Source of the DNA: Swaminathania salitolerans
Lineage (GTDB): Bacteria; Pseudomonadota; Alphaproteobacteria; Acetobacterales; Acetobacteraceae
Assembly: GCF_025994315.1 (NCBI RefSeq)
Contig: NZ_BAQE01000025.1
Reading direction: 5' to 3' (one strand)
Length of the DNA stretch: 64,000 bases
Within the stretch, counting starts at the first letter, position 1. Every line of letters starts with the position of its first letter. Shown piece by piece: positions 57,994 through 64,000 of the stretch. The position numbers were made by a program, and so were the translations under genes. Below the pieces are notes generated by a model. That model did no database searches. It had not been told where the DNA came from and was given only the letters and a program-made list of their open reading frames with translations.

Positions 57994-59606
57994 GGCCGGG
58001 CGGGAGAAGGCGGGCATATGATGTCTGCGGGATGCTCCTTGCCGCGACCCTTCTGAGCGGGTGCGATCTCGCGCCGCGTTACGAGGCGCCGCATTTCATC
58101 TATCCCGATGGCTGGAGCGGCAAGGGGGTTCTCGTCGACGGGAAGCCTGCCGACGCCGTTCCGAAGGGAAAATGGTGGAAGGTCTTCAACGATCCGACGC
58201 TCGATGCGCTCGAGGAGAAGATGCTGGCATCCAATCCGGATCTGCAGGCGCAGGCGGAAGCGTTCACGCAGTCGCGCGACATCGCGCGCGAGACCGAGGC
58301 CCAGCTCGCGCCGCAGCTGAACGGTTCGGCCGGTATGTCGAACAACAAGACCTCACGCACCCGCCTGTGGCGCGGGACGTCGACCAACGCGCCCGTTACG
58401 GAATCGAGCGTCTTCTATAGCGGTGCCGCGACCTGGGAGCCGGATTTCTTCTCGCGCATCCGCAACACGACACGCATGCAGAAGAATCTCGCCCAGGCGA
58501 GCGCGGCCGATTATGCCAATCTGCGGCTCCTGCTCGAGGCGGAACTGGCCTCGAACTATCTCGGTCTGCGGGGGCTGGACGCGCAATATGTCGTCTATGA
58601 CGATTCGATCCGGTACTATCGCACGGCCGTGAAGATCACCCGCCTTCGTCAGGCGGGGGCGATCGCGGCAGGGCTCGATGTCTCGCGTGCGGAAAACCAG
58701 CTTTTCGCGACGATGGCGGCACAGAGCAACGTCAGGGCGCAGCGTCAGGTGCTGGAACACGCGATAGCGGTTCTGGTCAATACGGTGCCGGGCAGCTTCC
58801 ACATCGCTCCGACCGATCATCAGGTGCTGCCCTATGCGACCTTGCGCGTTCCTGCGGGCCTCCCTTCGCAGCTGCTCGAGCGCCGGCCCGATATCGCATC
58901 CGCCGAGCGCGATCTGGCCGCGAACAGCCGCGCGATCGGCGTGGCGCGGGCCGCCTTCTATCCGGATGTGACGTTCAGCCTCAATGGCGGCTTCATGAAT
59001 AATGGGTTCGACCTCGCCAGTCTGGGGAACTCGCTCTGGAGCTATGGCGTACAGGCGGTCGAGCCGCTGTTTACAGGCGGGTTGCGGCGGGCTGCCCTGC
59101 AACGGGCATGGGCGCAATATCGCGAGAGTGCCGACCGCTATCGCGCGACCATTCTCTCGGCCTTTCAGGATGTCGAGGACGGGCTGTCCCAGACCAGCGC
59201 CTTTTCCGATCAGCAGAAGCAGCAGGCCGCTGCGGTCGACGCCGCACTGCGTACCCAGCGCATGACCATGGCGCTCTATACCGGAGGGCTGACGAATTAT
59301 CTCGATGTCGTGGTGGCGCAGCAGGCCGCTCTCGTCGCCCGGATCGACGCCGTTCAGGCCCAGACGATCCAGCTGCAGGCGACGGTGCGTCTGATCCGCG
59401 CTCTGGGCGGAGGGTGGGACCGCTCCGCGCTTCCTTCCGTCAAGGCGATCAACCCGTTCGGGATATTGCAGTATGACGGGCTGCATCATCCCCGTCCGGC
59501 GGGGGACGTGGACACACGCACGCGGCCCGGAGACCTGGATCTGGGCGGCGACAACGCGGCGGAGTCGGGCACGAAAGGCTTGACAGTGCCCGCCCGGGAG
59601 CGTTAA
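57990..59606 (+). CDS. RND outer-membrane factor, NodT-type lipoprotein
   Basis: A 538-residue TolC-like channel with a lipobox LLSGC after a signal peptide. The two OEP repeats are visible: GKWWKVFNDPTLDALEEKMLASNPDLQAQAEAF in the first and ERRPDIASAERDLAANSRAIGVARAAFYPDVTFSLNGGF in the second. The C-terminus is extended and polar. It completes the tripartite system with the pump and adaptor, sitting third in the operon with a 4-bp overlap. Confidence 0.95.
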   Translation: MRPGGRRRAYDVCGMLLAATLLSGCDLAPRYEAPHFIYPDGWSGKGVLVDGKPADAVPKGKWWKVFNDPTLDALEEKMLASNPDLQAQAEAFTQSRDIARETEAQLAPQLNGSAGMSNNKTSRTRLWRGTSTNAPVTESSVFYSGAATWEPDFFSRIRNTTRMQKNLAQASAADYANLRLLLEAELASNYLGLRGLDAQYVVYDDSIRYYRTAVKITRLRQAGAIAAGLDVSRAENQLFATMAAQSNVRAQRQVLEHAIAVLVNTVPGSFHIAPTDHQVLPYATLRVPAGLPSQLLERRPDIASAERDLAANSRAIGVARAAFYPDVTFSLNGGFMNNGFDLASLGNSLWSYGVQAVEPLFTGGLRRAALQRAWAQYRESADRYRATILSAFQDVEDGLSQTSAFSDQQKQQAAAVDAALRTQRMTMALYTGGLTNYLDVVVAQQAALVARIDAVQAQTIQLQATVRLIRALGGGWDRSALPSVKAINPFGILQYDGLHHPRPAGDVDTRTRPGDLDLGGDNAAESGTKGLTVPARER

Positions 59607-59710
59607 GGGGCCGCTCCCATTCGGAACGCGGGAGAGGTCGTGCAGGGCAATGCCCCGGCTTGTGCCTCACTGGAACCGCGGTTCGGGCAAACCATCAAGG
59701 AGTCCCGGAT

Positions 59711-60145
59711 ATGGCCAAAAAAGTCGTTGGCTACATCAAGTTGCAGATCCCGGCAGGCAAGGCGAATCCGTCTCCGCCGGTCGGCCCGGCCCTGGGTCAG
59801 CGCGGCCTGAACATCATGCAGTTCTGCAAGGAGTTCAACGCCAAGACGCAGACACTCGAGCCCGGCATGCCGATTCCGGTCGTGATCACGGCCTATGCGG
59901 ATCGCACGTTCAGCTTCGTCACCAAGACCCCGCCGAACACCTACTTCCTGCTCAAGGCCGCCAAGATCTCCAAGGGCAGCCAGACGGTCGGCAAGGCTGC
60001 GGCTGTCGGTTCGGTCACGACCGCGCAGCTGCGCGAGATCGCTGCCGAGAAGTTCAAGGATATGAACGCCAACGATATTGACGGTGCCGTGCGCATGCTC
60101 GCCGGCTCCGCGAAGTCGATGGGTCTGAACGTGGTGGAGGGCTGA
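59711..60145 (+). CDS. rplK: Ribosomal protein L11
   Basis: A 144-residue large-subunit protein from ATG 59711, seven bases after AAGGAG. GYIKLQIPAGKANPSPPVGPALGQRGLNIMQFCKEFN is the diagnostic N-terminal signature that binds the GTPase-associated region of 23S rRNA. It starts the L11-L1-L10-L7/L12-rpoB cluster. secE and nusG, which often precede rplK, are absent; an efflux operon lies upstream instead. rplA follows after 4 bases. Confidence 0.98.
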   Translation: MAKKVVGYIKLQIPAGKANPSPPVGPALGQRGLNIMQFCKEFNAKTQTLEPGMPIPVVITAYADRTFSFVTKTPPNTYFLLKAAKISKGSQTVGKAAAVGSVTTAQLREIAAEKFKDMNANDIDGAVRMLAGSAKSMGLNVVEG

Positions 60146-60149
60146 ACCA

Positions 60150-60842
60150 ATGGCCAAGAACAAGAGGCTGAACGCGGCCCGCGCAACGGTAGACGATGCG
60201 AAGATGTACGACATCGACGCAGCTGTCGCTCTGGTGAAGAGCAATGCGAAGGCGAAGTTCGACGAGACGATCGAGATCTCGCTGAATCTCGGCATCGACC
60301 CGCGTCACGCCGACCAGATGGTCCGCGGTCTGATCTCGCTGCCGAACGGCACGGGCAAGACCCTGCGCGTTGGCGTGTTCGCCCGTGGCCCCAAGGCTGA
60401 GGAAGCCAAGGCAGCCGGTGCGGAAGTCGTCGGTGCGGAAGATCTGGCCGAGAAGATCCAGAACGGTGAAATCGAGTTCGATCGCTGCATCGCGACCCCG
60501 GACATGATGGCTCTGGTCGGACGTCTGGGCAAGATCCTCGGCCCGCGCGGTCTGATGCCGAACCCCCGTCTGGGCACGGTGACCATGGACGTGAAGGGTG
60601 CCGTTCAGGCAGCCAAGTCCGGCCAGGTCGAATACCGCGCCGAGAAGGCCGGTATCATCCATGCCGGCGTCGGCAAGGCCTCCTTCGAGGAAGGCAAGCT
60701 GGTCGAGAACATCAAGGCTCTGGTCGATGCCGTCCAGAAGGCGCGTCCGACGGGAGCCAAGGGCACCTATCTGAAGAAGGCGGCCCTGTCTTCCACGATG
60801 GGCCCGGGCGTGCGCGTCGACGTGGCGTCGTTCACGGCCTGA
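60150..60842 (+). CDS. rplA: Ribosomal protein L1
   Basis: A 230-residue protein of the L1 stalk that helps release deacylated tRNA. The motifs KFDETIEISLNLGIDPRHADQMVRG and VGRLGKILGPRGLMPNPRLGTVTMDV are L1 signatures. It lies 4 bases after rplK. L1 in many bacteria represses its own operon by binding the mRNA leader. The following 287-nt gap separates it from rplJ. Confidence 0.98.
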   Translation: MAKNKRLNAARATVDDAKMYDIDAAVALVKSNAKAKFDETIEISLNLGIDPRHADQMVRGLISLPNGTGKTLRVGVFARGPKAEEAKAAGAEVVGAEDLAEKIQNGEIEFDRCIATPDMMALVGRLGKILGPRGLMPNPRLGTVTMDVKGAVQAAKSGQVEYRAEKAGIIHAGVGKASFEEGKLVENIKALVDAVQKARPTGAKGTYLKKAALSSTMGPGVRVDVASFTA

Positions 60843-61129
60843 TCTGAGAGATGACACCGCGCGGTCTTGCCGTGCGGTGGCGCAGGGGCGGGAGACTATC
60901 TCCCGCTTCCGAACCTGTCCGAGACCGGGCGTGCTGTTTTACGGAACGGCCTAAGGGATCCTGAGAGGGATCCGCGAGCGGGAGACGGGGCGCCAGCAGA
61001 CAGGGCAGGGTAACCTGCCGGAATGCTGGGTTCCGATTGAATGGACAGGCGAGCGGTACTTTCCCGGTTTCGGGGAGGTGCCATGGGTAACCCGGTCCGG
61101 GAACCAAAATTTCCGGACTGACGAGGAGA
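60843..61129 (+). promoter_or_regulatory. rplJ leader with an L10-leader-like structure
   Basis: This 287-nt gap shows a nested helix: CCAGCA (60993-60998) with TGCTGG (61024-61029), and inside it GGCAGG (61004-61009) with CCTGCC (61014-61019) closed by a GTAA tetraloop. The asymmetric internal loop (GACAG opposite GGAA) is kink-turn-like. The layout fits a ribosomal protein L10 leader, where L10-L12 binds its own mRNA to shut down translation. A further stem CACCGC/GCGGTG occurs just after rplA. Judged by eye. Confidence 0.65.
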
Positions 61130-61654
61130 ATGGATTTGGACCGTCAGGAAAAACGGGCCTTCGTCGAATTCCTCGCCAACGTGTTCAACAGCACGTCCAT
61201 GGTTGTCGTCACCGAAAACAAAGGTCTGACGGTTGCTGATGTGACGGAGCTGCGTCGACGCGTTCGTGCGGCGGGTGCGACGTACAAGGTTGCGAAAAAC
61301 CGGCTGGCCAGCCGCGCTCTGGATGGGACCCAATTCGACGGGATTCTTCCGCTGCTGAAGGGACCGACCGCGCTTGCGTGGGCGGATGATCCGGTTGCAG
61401 TTGCGAAGGTGATCGTCGAGTTCGCCAAGACGAACGACAAGCTTGTGGTGCTCGGTGGCGCCCTTGGTAGCCAGACGCTCAATGCGGATGGTGTCAAGGC
61501 TCTTGCCGCACTGCCGTCGCTGGACGAACTGCGTGCGCAGCTGGTGGGTATGATTTCTACCCCCGCTACGCGTATCGCAGGCGTTGTCCAGGCTCCGGCC
61601 GGCCAGCTTGCTCGCGTCTTCGGCGCCTATGCCAAGACCGGCGAAGCCGCCTGA
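61130..61654 (+). CDS. rplJ: Ribosomal protein L10
   Basis: A 174-residue stalk base protein with an excellent ribosome site (GAGGAG). The N-terminal rRNA-binding part contains MVVVTENKGLTVADVTELRRRVRAAGATYKVAKNRLASRAL, and the C-terminal helix, binding L7/L12 dimers, is at about 135-174. L10 probably regulates the operon through the leader upstream. rplL follows after 78 bases and a hairpin. Confidence 0.98.
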   Translation: MDLDRQEKRAFVEFLANVFNSTSMVVVTENKGLTVADVTELRRRVRAAGATYKVAKNRLASRALDGTQFDGILPLLKGPTALAWADDPVAVAKVIVEFAKTNDKLVVLGGALGSQTLNADGVKALAALPSLDELRAQLVGMISTPATRIAGVVQAPAGQLARVFGAYAKTGEAA

Positions 61655-61671
61655 ATTGTCTTACGCAGCGC

Positions 61672-61689
61672 CGCTCCTCTTCAGGAGCG
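61672..61689 (+). other. Hairpin in the rplJ-rplL gap
   Basis: CGCTCCT (61672-61678) pairs with AGGAGCG (61683-61689) with a 4-nt CTTC loop. It is followed by the motif GGTTGTGAATCGAAA, which recurs after the hairpin downstream of rplL. A processing or transcription-pausing element is possible. Confidence 0.5.
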
Positions 61690-61732
61690 CGGGTTGTGAA
61701 TCGAAAACCAGTTACCATATAGGACCATCATC

Positions 61733-62107
<375 letters not shown>

Positions 62108-62124
62108 TCAAGCTCACGACCCGC

Positions 62125-62144
62125 GCTTCGCCTTCACGCGAAGC
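62125..62144 (+). other. Hairpin in the rplL-rpoB gap
   Basis: GCTTCGC (62125-62131) pairs with GCGAAGC (62138-62144) with a 6-nt loop, followed by CGGTTGTGGATTGAGA, which resembles the motif after the rplJ-rplL hairpin. An attenuator or processing site is known between these genes in E. coli. Confidence 0.5.
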
Positions 62145-62345
62145 CGGTTGTGGATTGAGACAGGTCAGGGCGGAAATCCTTCCGGGTTTCCGCCCGATTT
62201 GCCGTTGCGGACAAACCCTGTATAAGGGCCGGTTGTCACGCAACAGCTTTACGAAATCACGGTGCCGGTCGTTCCGGTCGCCCGCCATGGCAGTCTTCCT
62301 GTCATGTGGACGACCCGAAGGTCTGGTGCGAGAGGGCAGGGATAG

Positions 62346-64000
62346 ATGAACGCAATCACCAAATCGTTCACAGGACGCAAGCGGATTCGCAAGAGCTTCG
62401 GGCGGATTCCCGAAGTCGCGCCGATGCCCAACCTGATTGACGTGCAGCGCGCGAGCTATGAGACGTTCCTTCAGATGAACGTGGCGCCTGACAGCCGTCA
62501 GCAGACGGGTCTTCAGGAAGTGTTCCGGTCGGTCTTTCCGATCAACGATTTTGCGGGACGTGGCCGTCTCGAGTTCGTTTCCTATGAACTCGAGGAGCCG
62601 AAATACGATGTCGAGGAGTGCATCCAGCGCGGCCTGACCTTCGCGGCGCCGCTGAAGGTCATCCTGCGTCTGATCGTCTGGGACGTCGATGAGGATACGG
62701 GCTCGCGCTCGATCCGCGATATCAAGGAACAGCCGGTCTATATGGGCGACATGCCGCTCATGACCGATAACGGCACATTCATCATCAATGGCACCGAGCG
62801 TGTCATCGTGAGCCAGATGCATCGTAGCCCCGGCGTGTTCTTCGATCACGACAAGGGCAAGACGCATTCTTCCGGCAAATATCTCTTCGCTGCCCGCGTC
62901 ATTCCGTATCGTGGTTCGTGGCTCGACTTCGAGTTCGATGCCAAGGACCTGATCTATGTGCGTATCGATCGCAAGCGCAAGCTTCCGGTCACGACCCTGC
63001 TCTACGCGCTCGAGGGCGAGCATTCGATTGCAGCGCGCGCGGCGAAGGCCGCCGAAGGGGGCGACGTCGAGTCGATGACGGTCCGTGGCATGGATCAGGA
63101 TGAGATCCTGGCCTATTTCTACGGCACCGTGCCCTTCACGCGCATGCCCAAGGGATGGGCGCGTCCGTTCGACCCGGAGGCGTTCCGCGGGCTCAAGCTG
63201 CTCGAGCCGCTTTACGATGCCGATACCGGCGAGGTGGTGGCCGAGGCCGATGCCAAGCTCACGGCGCGCATGTGCCGCAAGATCGCCGAAACGACGAAGG
63301 ACGTGCTGGTCGGCCGCGCCGATCTTCTGGGCCGTTTCATCGCCCAGGATCTCGTCAATGAGGATACGGGCGAGATCTACGCCGAAGCGGGCGAAGAGCT
63401 GACCGAAGCGCGTCTCGAGGCGCTCGAGGAATCGGGCGTTACCGAACTGCCCATGCTCGCGGTCGATTCCTCGCACGGTCCCTGGATCCGCAATACGCTG
63501 GCCGTGGACAAGAACAATCGCCGCGATGAAGCGCTGATCGATATCTATCGCATCATGCGTCCCGGCGAGCCGCCGACTCCGGAAACGGCAGAAGCCATGT
63601 TCCAGGGCCTGTTCTTCGATGCCGACCGCTACGACCTCTCGGCCGTGGGGCGCGTCAAGATGAACATGCGTCTGGAAGTCGATGCGCCGGACACCATGCG
63701 CGTGCTGCGCAAGGAAGACATCCTGCGCACCGTCAAGATCATGTGCGAGCTCAAGGACGGTCGCGGCCAGATCGACGATATCGACAATCTCGGCAACCGT
63801 CGTGTCCGCTCCGTCGGCGAGCTGATGGAAAACCAGTATCGCGTCGGTCTGCTCCGTATGGAGCGCGCCATTCGCGAGCGTATGGGCTCGGTCGATGTCG
63901 ATACGGTCATGCCGCATGACCTGATCAACGCAAAGCCTGCCGCTGCTGCCGTGCGCGAGTTCTTCGGTTCCTCGCAGCTCAGCCAGTTCATGGACCAGAC
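62346..64000 (+). CDS. rpoB: RNA polymerase beta subunit (5' part, truncated by the window)
   Basis: The first 551 codons of RpoB are present, from ATG 62346 after the 238-nt spacer from rplL. KSFTGRKRIRKSFGRIPEVAPMPNLIDVQRASYE and FPINDFAGRGRLEFVSYEL are the conserved N-terminal lobe. TDNGTFIINGTERVIVSQMHRSPGVFF is the usual beta1 region. The window ends within FGSSQLSQFMDQT, the first rifampicin-resistance cluster, where the visible residues are wild-type. RpoB is part of core RNA polymerase. Confidence 0.98.
   Translation, partial: MNAITKSFTGRKRIRKSFGRIPEVAPMPNLIDVQRASYETFLQMNVAPDSRQQTGLQEVFRSVFPINDFAGRGRLEFVSYELEEPKYDVEECIQRGLTFAAPLKVILRLIVWDVDEDTGSRSIRDIKEQPVYMGDMPLMTDNGTFIINGTERVIVSQMHRSPGVFFDHDKGKTHSSGKYLFAARVIPYRGSWLDFEFDAKDLIYVRIDRKRKLPVTTLLYALEGEHSIAARAAKAAEGGDVESMTVRGMDQDEILAYFYGTVPFTRMPKGWARPFDPEAFRGLKLLEPLYDADTGEVVAEADAKLTARMCRKIAETTKDVLVGRADLLGRFIAQDLVNEDTGEIYAEAGEELTEARLEALEESGVTELPMLAVDSSHGPWIRNTLAVDKNNRRDEALIDIYRIMRPGEPPTPETAEAMFQGLFFDADRYDLSAVGRVKMNMRLEVDAPDTMRVLRKEDILRTVKIMCELKDGRGQIDDIDNLGNRRVRSVGELMENQYRVGLLRMERAIRERMGSVDVDTVMPHDLINAKPAAAAVREFFGSSQLSQFMDQ

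Overview
The window is high-GC, gene-dense chromosomal DNA from an alphaproteobacterium, most likely an acetic acid bacterium (Acetobacteraceae). The order rests on a circularly permuted two-piece tmRNA gene, the DUF3576-leuS-lptE-holA cluster and the SspB-type N-terminus at the left edge. The family placement rests on overall gene content and protein style (SARP-like regulator, glycosyltransferases with accessory domains, fused dihydroxyacetone kinase, NodT-type RND efflux). I cannot fix the genus. I see no insertion sequence, prophage, CRISPR array or replication origin.

Layout. 1-2.1 kb: sspB (partial), the two-piece ssrA RNA, thyX and two small membrane proteins. 2.2-3.2 kb: a 16-bp tandem repeat array and an SLT-type lipoprotein. 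3.5-9.4 kb: peroxide defence (oxyR divergent from ahpC-ahpF; dps), a glycine-rich beta-roll protein and an NTF2-like protein. 9.5-14.4 kb: an MFS exporter and two divergent glycosyltransferases. 14.6-21.5 kb: phosphate regulon pstC-pstA-pstB-phoU-phoB-phoR, with pstS displaced to the far end and phoR lacking a normal start codon. 21.6-24.7 kb: a low-molecular-weight phosphatase/fructosamine-kinase pair and a fused DhaK-DhaL kinase. 25-27.7 kb: an amino-acid permease and a dicarboxylate symporter. 28.4-28.7 kb: tRNA-Arg(CCU) interrupted by a group I intron. 29-31.2 kb: a SARP/BTAD-type regulator. 31.3-36.2 kb: DUF3576-leuS-lptE-holA. 36.3-44.1 kb: a peptide-type ABC transporter without a binding protein, a TonB-dependent receptor and a yellow/MRJP-like secreted protein. 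44.2-46.7 kb: minCDE plus a YidB-like gene. 46.8-49.8 kb: GST, flavoprotein, DJ-1/PfpI protein and a Cys-rich lipoprotein. 49.9-59.6 kb: rmuC, a two-component system and a tripartite RND efflux operon. 59.7-64 kb: rplKAJL-rpoB, with rpoB running off the end.

How genes work together. SsrA tags stalled peptides and SspB hands tagged proteins to ClpXP, and here the two genes are neighbours. OxyR very likely controls AhpCF across a 127-bp divergent promoter. PhoBR-PhoU-PstSCAB form a complete phosphate sensing and uptake set. The kinase/phosphatase pair at 21.6-22.9 kb is suited to repair of glycated proteins, which makes sense in a cell living on concentrated sugars (inference). The OmpR-type system at 51-53 kb probably controls the efflux operon after it.

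The most unusual signals are the group I intron, the short GC-rich tandem repeats (units of 16 or 15 bp between genes, but 15 or 12 bp inside genes), the missing phoR start codon, and similar hairpin-plus-motif elements on both sides of rplL.
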